Positions 43,594 to 51,554 of a stretch of DNA of 64,000 nt are shown here, in pieces. The notes beneath the pieces were generated by a model. That model had not been told where the DNA came from. It did not search any database and was given only the letters and a program-made list of their open reading frames with translations. A program made the position numbers and the translations under genes. Source of the DNA: ZC4RG35 sp964571765 (lineage in GTDB: Bacteria; Actinomycetota; Acidimicrobiia; Spongiisociales; ZC4RG35); assembly GCA_964571765.1 (NCBI GenBank), contig CAZNDH010000001.1, positions 96,111-160,110 on the forward strand, written 5' to 3'. Every line of letters starts with the position of its first letter. Position 1 is the stretch's first letter.

Positions 43594-44616
43594 TCAAGCG
43601 AAGAACCAGCCGGCCTCCTTGAACCGGTCGACTTCAAGCCGGCGAGGCTCGTGGCTCACCCGGTCGAGTTCCACCGAAACCACCCGGTCCCCATGGATGG
43701 CCACCATCTTCCCGCTCTCGCCGGCGATCGATATTTCGGCGGCGTGGAGCCCCATCCGGGTGGCCAGCACCCGGTCGAACGCGGTCGGGGTCCCTCCGCG
43801 CTGGAGGTGGCCCAGCGTCACCACCCGGGCCTCGTAGCCGGTGAGACGCTCCAGCTCGACGGCCACCTTCTCCCCGACGCCACCCAGGCGGTCGAACCCG
43901 AAGGCATCGACACCGGCGGTCACCGTGTCCCCATCGGGAGCGGGCACGCCTTCGGCTACCACTACCAGCGAGTAGCTCCGACCCTCCGCGTGCCGGGCGG
44001 TCAACCTCCGCGCCACGTCCCGTATGTCGTACTCGACCTCGGGCACCAGAATTGCCTCGGCGCCTCCCGCCATGCCGGCGTAGGCCGCGATCCATCCGGT
44101 GGTCCGCCCCATGACTTCGAGCACCATGATCCGATCGTGGGACTCGGCCGTGGTGGTCAGCCGATCCACGGCATCGGTCACCACCTGGACCGCGGTGTGG
44201 AAGCCGAAGGTGACGTCGGTGCCCCCGATGTCGTTGTCGATCGTCTTGGGGATACCCACCAGGGGAAGCCCGTCTGCCTCGAGCCGAGCCGCAGTGCGAA
44301 GACTGCCATCACCGCCGATGACCACCAGACGCTCGATGCCGGACTCCGCCAGGGTGGGCCGGATCGACTGGTAGCCGTCACCGTGAACATAGGGATCGAT
44401 CCTGGAGGTCCCCAGGAAGGTGCCGCCTCGGCCCAGCATCCCCCGAACATGGTCGCGTGTCAACGGCCGGGTCAGCCCCTCCATCAATCCCTTCCAGCCC
44501 TTGGCCACCCCGACCACGTTGCATCCTTCGGCGGTCATCCGGGTGACCACCGCCCGAATCGCAGCATTGGTCCCCGGACAATCGCCCCCGGCTGTAAGGA
44601 TCCCCAGCGTGGTCAC
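43594..44616 (-). CDS. pfkA: 6-phosphofructokinase (group III-like)
   Basis: GTG 44616 begins VTTLGILTAGGDCPGTNAAI, the canonical PFK start. The 340-aa enzyme has VVIGGDGSLRTAARL (Gly at the position that favours ATP), GIPKTIDNDIGGTD (Lys where E. coli PFK has Gly), MGRTTGWIAAYAG and TLGHLQRGGTPTAFDR. A Gly/Lys pair is typical of actinobacterial group III enzymes, usually ATP-dependent but lacking E. coli-type allostery. It makes fructose-1,6-bisphosphate. GAPDH lies 0.8 kb upstream in the same direction. Confidence 0.92.
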   Translation of the reverse strand: MTTLGILTAGGDCPGTNAAIRAVVTRMTAEGCNVVGVAKGWKGLMEGLTRPLTRDHVRGMLGRGGTFLGTSRIDPYVHGDGYQSIRPTLAESGIERLVVIGGDGSLRTAARLEADGLPLVGIPKTIDNDIGGTDVTFGFHTAVQVVTDAVDRLTTTAESHDRIMVLEVMGRTTGWIAAYAGMAGGAEAILVPEVEYDIRDVARRLTARHAEGRSYSLVVVAEGVPAPDGDTVTAGVDAFGFDRLGGVGEKVAVELERLTGYEARVVTLGHLQRGGTPTAFDRVLATRMGLHAAEISIAGESGKMVAIHGDRVVSVELDRVSHEPRRLEVDRFKEAGWFFA

Positions 44617-45055
44617 GAGCGGCCCAGCCGGCCTGCGGGGCGACCCGGCGAATGTGGATCGCTCTTCCTCGTCGCCGGGGCCCTCACGGTGATGGTCATC
44701 GCCACCAGGGTATTGGGTCTGTGATCCGGGTGCCCCAATCGCCCGTGCCAGGATCATCGAACGCCAACTTCACGGTGGTCATCGCCGCCCAGGCCTATAC
44801 GACCCGGAGGGGTTCGAGGCGAGGGCATCAGCGGAGCCTTTGGACGAGGTGGAGGCGGCGGCGACCTCGGCATCTGCCCAGGCGATCAGTGCGCTCCAGC
44901 CTACAGCGGTCTACTTCCGCCAGTCACCCCAGGCGTGGGCTCCCGGTGACGCCAACGGGCGGATTCTTTCGTACCAGTGGTCGAACTCCAGCACCGGTGT
45001 GATCCCAGGTAAGGACGGTATCCGCCGATTCCAAACCCAATGTTTCAGCGTCGGA
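44617..45055. other. Intergenic stretch with debris, no supported gene
   Basis: This 439-bp gap lies between pfk and the VOC remnant. On the minus strand a frame to 44911 ends with a protein-like tail (LEFDHWYERIRPLASPGA then HAWGDWRK). On the plus strand a segment near 44790-45000 also reads without stops. Neither has a start, Shine-Dalgarno or family, and codon use is irregular. I read it as degraded sequence next to the VOC pseudogene. Confidence 0.4.
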
Positions 45056-45385
45056 CCCGATCTCGGAGGCGCGCCGGGCCATCTCCTCGGGAGAAACCTC
45101 CTCGATATGAGCTGGCCACACTCCAACGATGGTCGAACGGGTCCTCGAACTGGCCGATCCGATCACCAAGAACTCGTCGCGGACCTCCCGACGGACCGTC
45201 GCCCCGGCTGCAACCGCCCGGGCGAAGACGGAGTCGACATCCTCAACGTATACGTGCAGGAGAACCGGAGTGCCCCCCACCGACTTCGGGGAGAGGAACG
45301 CAAGGTCGGGGTACTCGTCTGCGATCATGATCACCGAGTCCCCGATCTGGATCTCGGCATGTCCGATCGTCCCATCGGGCGCCAC
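45056..45385 (-). pseudogene. VOC-family (glyoxalase-like) pseudogene, truncated and frameshifted
   Basis: The first intact block (APDGTIGHAEIQIGDSVIM) is normally the middle of a VOC domain; the N-terminal strand-helix is missing and the GAPDH 3' end begins 43 bp away. The frame then holds through TVRREVRDEF. The expected next block (GDRIGQFEDPFDHRWSVA) is present, but in a neighbouring frame. The original frame resumes at HIEEVSPEEMARRASEIG. So a 1-base loss near 45170 and a 1-base gain near 45110 cancel each other. Truncation plus two shifts indicates decay, unless the shifts are sequencing errors. Confidence 0.75.
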
Positions 45386-45428
45386 GGGCGGCCGTCCCGG
45401 TCGCCACCGGGGAGCAGCCCCTCCCGGC

Positions 45429-46436
45429 TCAGGAGGGCCCTCCCATGAGGGCCGCCATGTCGACCAGCCGGGCGGCGTATCCCCACTCGTTGTCGTACCA
45501 GCTGACCACCTTGGCCACCCGATCACGCAAGACCATTGTCGACTCGGCGTCCACGATCGAGGAATGGGTGTCGCCGATGATGTCTCGCGAAACCAAGGCC
45601 TCGTCGGTCACCCTGAGAACCCGCTGCATCGAGCCCTCCGCCGCATCGGCCAGTGCGGCGTTCACCTCCTCCGGGGTCACCTCGGTTCCCAGCTGGGCGA
45701 CGATGTCACACACCGAGCCGTCCTCCACCGGCACCCGGAACGCCATGCCGTCCAACCGCCCGGCCAGCTCGGGGATGACCCGTGCGGTGGCCCGGGCCGC
45801 CCCAGTGGTGGTGGGAACGATCGACAGCGCCGCCGCCCTCCCCCTCCTTCTCTTACGGGTCGGCGTGTCCATCAGGGACTGACTGGAGGTGTAGGCGTGA
45901 ACGGTGGTCATCATCAGGTGATCGATCCCAAAGCGGTCGTGGAGCACCTTGGCCACTGGAGCCAAGCAGTTGGTGGTGCACGAGGCATTGGACACGACGC
46001 GATGGCGGTCGGGCTGGTACATCTCATGGTTCACTCCGTAGACGAAGGTGGCGTCGGCGTCATCAGAGGGTGCGGAGATGATCACCCTGGTGGCGCCACC
46101 CTCCAGGTGACCAGCGGCCTCGTCGCGACCACGGAACGCCCCGGTGCTCTCGATGACCACCGAAGCGCCCAGATCCCCCCATGGGATGGCAACGGGAGAC
46201 CGCTCTGAGAAGAAGGCCACCTTGTGGTCGTCGACCAGGATCGTCGAAGGATCGTTGGACACCTGTCTCGGGTACCAGCCATGCACCGAGTCGTACTTCA
46301 ACAGGTAGGCGAGGTCGCCAATGTCGCTGAGGTCGTTGACCCCCACCACCGCGAATCGGGGATCGGCGATGAGCTGCTTGAAGGTGCATCTCCCGATTCG
46401 CCCGAACCCGTTGATTCCCACTCTGATGACAGCCAT
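45429..46436 (-). CDS. gap: Glyceraldehyde-3-phosphate dehydrogenase
   Basis: ATG 46436 begins MAVIRVGINGFGRIGRCTFK with a GGAAGG site upstream; the longer frame is not family-like. The 335-aa enzyme has the NAD-binding GINGFGRIGR, catalytic Cys in SNASCTTNCLAPVAKVLHD, HAYTSSQSLMDTPTRKRRRG and the C-terminal WYDNEWGYAARLVDM. It oxidises glyceraldehyde-3-phosphate with NAD in glycolysis. It is not followed by pgk/tpi as in many genomes; downstream is the VOC remnant. Confidence 0.95.
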   Translation of the reverse strand: MAVIRVGINGFGRIGRCTFKQLIADPRFAVVGVNDLSDIGDLAYLLKYDSVHGWYPRQVSNDPSTILVDDHKVAFFSERSPVAIPWGDLGASVVIESTGAFRGRDEAAGHLEGGATRVIISAPSDDADATFVYGVNHEMYQPDRHRVVSNASCTTNCLAPVAKVLHDRFGIDHLMMTTVHAYTSSQSLMDTPTRKRRRGRAAALSIVPTTTGAARATARVIPELAGRLDGMAFRVPVEDGSVCDIVAQLGTEVTPEEVNAALADAAEGSMQRVLRVTDEALVSRDIIGDTHSSIVDAESTMVLRDRVAKVVSWYDNEWGYAARLVDMAALMGGPS

Positions 46437-46554
46437 AGGGCCTTCCTTGGTCGCTCCGACCGAACCTACCCCGGGACGGTCACCTCGCCAACCGGAGCGG
46501 GGCTGAGCCATCCCCGATCGCCGCTCGCGACCGGGCCCCCTGAACCGCTTCGAG

Positions 46555-46823
46555 TCACTGCGTGGAGGGCAGCATGTGTTGGCGCGTCTCCGGTCGATCG
46601 CGTGTCCTCTCCCGTGCCTGCCTCGGCCAGGTCCAGGCGTAGTAGGCGATGGCACCAAGCAGGCCGACCTCGGCGGCGCTGCCCAGCAAGTAGTGACCCC
46701 ATTCACCTATCTCAGCGCATAAACGATGCCGAGCGTGATGTTCAGGACCCGATTGGTTCTCGGTGGCAGGAGTTCGGCCTCGACCTCATCCTCGATGCAT
46801 TGGATGGGACAGTGACCTCGCCG
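46555..46823 (-). pseudogene. Remnant of a small membrane protein gene
   Basis: Two protein-like pieces in different frames lie end to end. The first (46823-46707) reads ELLPPRTNRVLNITLGIVYA then LR-stop. The second (about 46710-46555) reads GEWGHYLLGSAAEVGLLG then AIAYYAWTWPRQ. Together they look like the C-terminal half of a small multi-helix membrane protein (DUF6326-like pattern: a helix after PxRTNR, then a last helix ending YAWTWPR). The N-terminal half and start are missing. I treat it as a decayed gene. Confidence 0.45.
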
Positions 46824-46867
46824 TCAGACTGAGCTCCCATCCCTGGGCCGCGTCCCGCCTGCTTCTC

Positions 46868-47752
46868 TCAGACGGTGACCAGCTCTGCTCCGGCGGCGCG
46901 GGCGTCGGCGGCGAAGGCCTCGAGCGCCTCGTCGTGGATTGCCGCCTCTTTGATCAGGCCCATCACCCGTGACAAGCCCGCCTGGCGATACCCGGCCATG
47001 CGCTCCACCCGGGCGGCACCGGGATCGGCGATGTGTTGCGCCCACATGTTGAGCGAGACCGGGAGCGTCGCCGGATCGCGCCCGATCTCCTCACAACGGC
47101 TGGCGATGACCGGCAGCGCACCGGTCACCTCCGCCGGGGAAAGCCCATCGACATTGAGCTCGTCGGCATGGCGTGCCGCCAGCCTCCAGGTTACGTTGCG
47201 CCCGTTGCCCCCCACCATGATGGGTACCCGGCCTACCGGCTTGGGAACGTTGATGGCCCCGTCGACATGCGCCCTCTCTCCCCGGAAAGTGGCCCGGCCC
47301 GGTCCCAACATCGCCCGGATCACCTCGAGGTGGTCGCCCAGGGTGGCCAGCCGCTCACCGGTGGGTGGGAATCCGTATCCATATGCCTCCCACTCGTCCT
47401 GTTTCCACCCGGCACCGATCCCCAGCTCCATGCGACCCCCGGTGATGACGTCCATGGTGGAGACCATCTTGGCGGTGAGGGCCGGGTTGCGAAACCCGGT
47501 GCAGATCACGATGTGGCCCAAACGCACCCGCTCGGTCACCATCCCCAAGGCGGTGAGGGAGGTGAATGACTCGAAGGTGATCTCGTCGGTGGGCTGGGGA
47601 ACCGTGTGGAAGTGGTCGAACAGCCAGACCGATTCGAACCCCAGCCGCTCGGCTTGCTGAGCCACCTCGAGGGTCCGGCTCCACGCCCGCGCCGGATCCC
47701 ACCCGTCATACTCCCCTGTCCAGCCCTGGGGCACGATCACACCAACCTTCAT
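46868..47752 (-). CDS. LLM-class F420-dependent oxidoreductase (second copy)
   Basis: The 294-aa protein shares length and most blocks with the enzyme at 30821: AERLGFESVWLFDHFHTVPQ, LGHIVICTGFRNPALTAK, LGIGAGWKQDEWEAYGYGFP and PIMVGGNGRNVTWRLAARHA. It is a luciferase-like barrel with an F420H2 or FMN site; the substrate is unknown. GGAGGTGACTG precedes ATG 47752. It is divergent from the acetyltransferase gene. Confidence 0.9.
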   Translation of the reverse strand: MKVGVIVPQGWTGEYDGWDPARAWSRTLEVAQQAERLGFESVWLFDHFHTVPQPTDEITFESFTSLTALGMVTERVRLGHIVICTGFRNPALTAKMVSTMDVITGGRMELGIGAGWKQDEWEAYGYGFPPTGERLATLGDHLEVIRAMLGPGRATFRGERAHVDGAINVPKPVGRVPIMVGGNGRNVTWRLAARHADELNVDGLSPAEVTGALPVIASRCEEIGRDPATLPVSLNMWAQHIADPGAARVERMAGYRQAGLSRVMGLIKEAAIHDEALEAFAADARAAGAELVTV

Positions 47753-47886
47753 CAGTCACCTCCTGAACACTCCCGGGGACGCTACCGGAGAGAGGGGAAA
47801 CGTCTGAGCCCCACTCGGCTAGGACGGCCATGGGTGGGAAAGTCACGGTCGCCATGTGTCCGCGGTTGCCCTTAGGTTGAGAACAT

Positions 47887-48477
47887 ATGAACAGTGAGGC
47901 GATCGAGGTGGTGTCTGCCGCCGATGCCGGCTGGGATGCGGTCGAGGCGGTTCTGGTGAGCGACGCCTCGGCAAGGAACTGCTGGTGTCAGTTCCATGTC
48001 CTGGAGAACACCGAAGCCAAACAGACCACCAGGAGCAGCCGACGGGTGCTGCTCAAGGATCAGGTGGAGAACCTCGATCCACCCCGAGGCCTGGTCGCCC
48101 ACCTCGGTGGTCAACCCGTGGGATGGTGTGGCGTAGAGCCGAGGGTCCGCCTCCGGCACGTGCTCGCCAGCCGACTGGTCACCCGGTCCAGCCGATACCC
48201 GGTCGACGACCCTGGGGTGTGGGCGATCTACTGCATCCTGGTCCCGTCGGCACGGCGTCGCTCCGGGATCGGCAGCCTGCTCCTGGCAGCGGCCGTCGAC
48301 CACGCCCAGGAGCATGGTGCCTGGGCCATCGAGGGCTACCCCATCGATACCTCCAAACGCAGTGGGGTGCTCCCCCCGGGCTTTTCGACTGGGACCCTCG
48401 ACATGTTCGAGCGCCAAGGGTTCTACCCGATCGACTCGCTGCCCTCCGCCCGAACCCTGGTCAGCCGTGAGCTCTGA
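47887..48477 (+). CDS. GNAT family N-acetyltransferase
   Basis: The 196-aa protein has the GNAT core in its second half: WAIYCILVPSARRRSGIGSL gives strand 4 and the acetyl-CoA P-loop (R-x-x-G-x-G), followed by LLAAAVDHAQEHGAWAIEGY. The N-terminus contains a Cys/Trp pair (RNCWCQFHVLEN) seen in one actinobacterial subgroup. The acceptor is unknown. It ends 8 nt before a gene fragment on the other strand. Confidence 0.85.
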   Translation: MNSEAIEVVSAADAGWDAVEAVLVSDASARNCWCQFHVLENTEAKQTTRSSRRVLLKDQVENLDPPRGLVAHLGGQPVGWCGVEPRVRLRHVLASRLVTRSSRYPVDDPGVWAIYCILVPSARRRSGIGSLLLAAAVDHAQEHGAWAIEGYPIDTSKRSGVLPPGFSTGTLDMFERQGFYPIDSLPSARTLVSREL

Positions 48478-48484
48478 CCAGCCA

Positions 48485-48610
48485 TCAGATTGACTCGTCC
48501 CACCGGGCGATGCGGCCGCCGGGCTCCTCGATCGTCGACTGGGGAGGCCCCAATCGCTTGGAGATGTTCAACCAGCCCACCAAGGAACCCACGGTGATTG
48601 GGACGTGCCT
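48485..48610 (-). pseudogene. Possible C-terminal gene fragment
   Basis: A 41-codon open stretch between two stops reads like a protein tail (GSLVGWLNISKRLGPPQSTI, then EEPGGRIARWDESI). There is no convincing start or Shine-Dalgarno; GTG at its sixth codon would give a 36-aa peptide. It may be debris or a very short gene; I cannot name it. Confidence 0.25.
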
Positions 48611-48754
48611 TCATCGCAGCCCGTTTCCCGCCCGTCTGAACCTCCGATTCCGCTCGCCTGATGGCTGCACCGGGCGGGTAGGAGGGGGCAGATGGGGCTT
48701 CTCGGGGGTGCCCGACCCGGAGGAAGTTTCCGGGCACCCCCTACTCTGGGTGAG

Positions 48755-49210
48755 GTGAGGGCGACACTCGACCGCTACGACCGGCTCATCGTTCGATTTC
48801 TGCAACGGTGGAGCATCTCCCTCCTCCGGGTCTCCCTGGGCATCGTCTTGGTCTGGTTCGGGGCACTCAAGGTGTTCGGGGTCACCCCAGTGACCGAGCT
48901 CGTGGCCGCCACCGTCTACTGGGTGGACCCCGCCTGGTTCGTTCCATTCCTGGGAGTGGTGGAGATCCTGGTCGGCCTGGGCCTGCTGACCCGGGTCGGG
49001 CTGAGGACGATCCTCGCCGTCTTCATGCTCCAGATGGCAGGGACCTTCATGGTGTTGGTGTTACTCCCCGATATCGCCTTTCAGGACGGCAACCCGTTCA
49101 AGCTCACCGTCGAAGGTGAGTTCGTGATCAAGAACCTGGTCCTGCTCTCCGCCGGGCTCGTCGTCGGGTCCATGGTCCGCCGCGACCGGGAGGAGATCAC
49201 CCCAGCCTGA
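48755..49210 (+). CDS. DoxX/DUF417-like membrane protein
   Basis: GTG 48755 begins VRATLDRYDRLIVRFLQRWS. The 151-aa protein has four helices with LLRVSLGIVLVWFGALKVFG, VPFLGVVEILVGLGLLTRVG and FMLQMAGTFMVLVLLPDIAF. This is the pattern of DoxX-like/YkgB-type membrane proteins. The C-terminus is a basic tail. The role is unknown; it may belong to redox or ion homeostasis. Confidence 0.75.
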   Translation: MRATLDRYDRLIVRFLQRWSISLLRVSLGIVLVWFGALKVFGVTPVTELVAATVYWVDPAWFVPFLGVVEILVGLGLLTRVGLRTILAVFMLQMAGTFMVLVLLPDIAFQDGNPFKLTVEGEFVIKNLVLLSAGLVVGSMVRRDREEITPA

Positions 49211-49286
49211 CGCACAGTCTCGGCTTGCGCCCACAGAACCAAGCCGATCGAGCGCAGGGCTGCGGTGGCCCACGAACACCAACAGG

Positions 49287-50030
49287 ATGTCGCGTCCAAG
49301 TGTGTATGGTGCCGAAGTGGCCACTTTCGTCCTGGTTCATGGAGGCTGGGGGGGCGGATGGGAGTGGCGTCCGGTGGCAGAATTGCTCCAGCAGGAAGGC
49401 CACCTAGCCTATCGACCCACTCTCACCGGGCTGGGGGAGAGACGTCATCTGGCCAACCCCGCGATCGATCTCGACACTCACATCGACGACATCCTGGGAT
49501 TGCTGGAAACTGAGGACCTGGCCGAGGTGCTCCTGGTCGGGCAGAGTTACGGTGGGGCAGTGGCCACCGGGGTAGCCGACCGGGCACCCCGACGAATCCG
49601 CCGTCTCATCTACGTCGACGCATTCGTCCTCGGGGATGGACAGTCGGTCAACGAGCTGTCGGGTTCGAAGGCAGCCGACTATTTCCGCAGTCTTGCTGAC
49701 ATGGGCGACGGGTGGCAGGTGCCGGTGTGGTTCGATGCCGATCAGCTCGGCCTCCCCGGGCACCTCGGCCAGTGGTACATGGCACTGGTCGGTCCCCATC
49801 CCTTGGCTTCACTCGACCAGCCATTGCATCTCACCGGGGCGGTGGACTCCGTGGCGAGGTCCTACATCGATTGCGAGCCGCCCGACACCGAGGGCTGGGT
49901 GTTTCGGCGGTTCGCCGATCACGCCCGATCGCGGGGATGGGATTACCACCAGCTGCCACTGGGCCACGACGTTCATGTAATCGATCCCGAAGCGCTGGTG
50001 GCCGTGCTGACCGAGCTCGCCGCCGACTGA
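49287..50030 (+). CDS. Alpha/beta hydrolase
   Basis: The 247-aa enzyme shows FVLVHGGWGGGWEWRPVAEL (oxyanion), VLLVGQSYGGAVATGVADRA (nucleophile Ser near 91) and QLPLGHDVHVIDPEALVA (His). It belongs to the pimeloyl-ACP-esterase-like/haloperoxidase-like small esterases. The substrate is unknown. GTG 49317, where homology begins, could be the true start instead of ATG 49287. It converges with the aldo/keto reductase. Confidence 0.85.
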   Translation: MSRPSVYGAEVATFVLVHGGWGGGWEWRPVAELLQQEGHLAYRPTLTGLGERRHLANPAIDLDTHIDDILGLLETEDLAEVLLVGQSYGGAVATGVADRAPRRIRRLIYVDAFVLGDGQSVNELSGSKAADYFRSLADMGDGWQVPVWFDADQLGLPGHLGQWYMALVGPHPLASLDQPLHLTGAVDSVARSYIDCEPPDTEGWVFRRFADHARSRGWDYHQLPLGHDVHVIDPEALVAVLTELAAD

Positions 50031-50111
50031 TCCTGACCGCCGACCCAAGGGATTAGGGGACTCCACCGGATCAGGCAGCGTCTCAGCTCCATCAGATACA
50101 GCCCGATGCCC

Positions 50112-50918
50112 TCACTCGTAGCCGGCGAGCCGGGACACCAACCCACGTTCCTCGGCCCCGAACCAGGGCGGTCTTGCCGCGGCCGCGTTCTCTTCGAGAC
50201 GCCCCGGCCAGGAGGTGGCGGGGATCGACACATGACATCGGGTGTCGCTCAGCCCCCACTTGATCAGGGCCTGCGGCCATGTCTCCACGCCGAACTCTCG
50301 GAGCGGCTCCAGGGCGGCCGGGTCGGGAGCCGACCCCAGCAGCCCACCCTCGCCTAGAGGGCGCATGATCAGGACCCCCAATCCCAGCTCCTCCGCCAGG
50401 GGCAGTATCCGGTGCTCCACCTGGCGCTGACCCGGGTTGTAGGGAATCTGGATCTGTTCGATCCGCATAGTGCTCATCAACTGCTCGAGCTCGTCGAAGG
50501 CCGCCGACGAGTAGTGGGTTGCGCCGACCATGCCCACACGACCCTGGTCCCTGGCCCGCTCCAGCGTGGCGAGATGGTCCTGCCAGTTGACCAGGTTGTG
50601 TATCTGCATCAAGTCGACCCGCCCCCCGAACCAGGCCAATGCCCGGTCGAGTTGGGCTTGGCCCTCGGTTGCGGTCGAAGCCCAGATCTTGGTGGCGACG
50701 AAGGCTTCTCCCCTCCTGTCGGCCAGTTGAGTCGCCAGGATCTCCTCGGCCTTCCCGTACATCGGTGACGAGTCGAACACACGGACACCGGTGTCGAGCG
50801 CTGCCCCGATCAGAGCGCCGGCTTCGCCCCGCCGATCGGCGGCCTCCAGACGCTGCCAGGTCCCGAGTCCCACCACGGGGAGTCCCGGTCCCTGATGGCC
50901 CAAGAGCCTCGTCTCCAT
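50112..50918 (-). CDS. Aldo/keto reductase
   Basis: The 268-aa TIM barrel has the AKR tetrad: Asp and Tyr in RVFDSSPMYGKAEEIL, Lys in FVATKIWA and His in DLMQIHNLVNWQDHLA. A C-terminal NADPH site lies in TWPQALIKWGLSDTRCHVSI. It reduces aldehydes or ketones with NADPH; the physiological substrate is unknown. It starts 18 nt downstream of a membrane protein gene. Confidence 0.9.
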   Translation of the reverse strand: METRLLGHQGPGLPVVGLGTWQRLEAADRRGEAGALIGAALDTGVRVFDSSPMYGKAEEILATQLADRRGEAFVATKIWASTATEGQAQLDRALAWFGGRVDLMQIHNLVNWQDHLATLERARDQGRVGMVGATHYSSAAFDELEQLMSTMRIEQIQIPYNPGQRQVEHRILPLAEELGLGVLIMRPLGEGGLLGSAPDPAALEPLREFGVETWPQALIKWGLSDTRCHVSIPATSWPGRLEENAAAARPPWFGAEERGLVSRLAGYE

Positions 50919-50936
50919 GTATCGACCGTCTTTCGC

Positions 50937-51407
50937 CTACTTCGCACCACCAGCCGGCGGGTGGCGGCGGTTACGGAGGCCCTGAAACGCATTGATGACG
51001 AGTGCCGGGCCGAGGGCCCAGTGGAGGGCGGCGTTGCCAACCGTCAGCCCCACCGGAGAGCCGGCATGGCGGGCCGCGGCAATGTCGTTGTGGAGGTTGA
51101 GGGTGCTCCCGGCGGTAAACGCCACTCCGATCAAGCCGGCGAGCGCAGTCGCCATGGTTCCGATGAGGTCACGCCGTTGGCACAGGGCGGCGGCACCGAA
51201 TAGGGCGACCGGCAGGAACAGAGGCGGCGCCAGACCGGTCCCCTTCCACGCCAGGTCCCGGGTCGGGTCACCGCCCGGGCGGGCTCCCACGCCGTATCGG
51301 AGAGTAAGCCAAACGCTGGAGACAACGACCGGCGCATACAGGGCAGCCAGGCGGCGTAATCGCATCTCGGGCGGTGGATGACGCCGGAGCGCCGAAAGCC
51401 GAGTCAT
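50937..51407 (-). CDS. Membrane protein of unknown function
   Basis: The 156-aa protein has four predicted helices: AALYAPVVVSSVWLTLRY, LAPPLFLPVALFGAAALC, MATALAGLIGVAFTAGSTLN and LHWALGPALVINAFQGL. A polar loop with LHNDIAAARH lies between the last two. I do not recognise a named family. It is followed by the aldo/keto reductase and is divergent from amtB. Confidence 0.65.
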   Translation of the reverse strand: MTRLSALRRHPPPEMRLRRLAALYAPVVVSSVWLTLRYGVGARPGGDPTRDLAWKGTGLAPPLFLPVALFGAAALCQRRDLIGTMATALAGLIGVAFTAGSTLNLHNDIAAARHAGSPVGLTVGNAALHWALGPALVINAFQGLRNRRHPPAGGAK

Positions 51408-51554
51408 CTCGGCACGCTAATGACTTCTCGCTCGGCGAGGGAAAACCGAGGGACAGTGCCTTGCTCGGACCAGCCCACAACAGTTAACCAATAGGAAACA
51501 CCACCGAAACGAAGCGGTGCGACGGTTCCGCCGCTCACGAGAAGGAGGATGAGC

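Noticed and set aside
43519..44724. 401-aa plus-strand frame opposite pfk
   Set aside because: Antisense shadow of PFK; His/Gly/Pro-rich composition typical of reverse-strand translation. Only its last 35 codons are outside pfk and they have no start.
46437..46500. GTTGGC-N15-GGGTAG before gap
   Set aside because: Spacer one base too long and a weak -35 box; gap is also expected to be a housekeeping gene.
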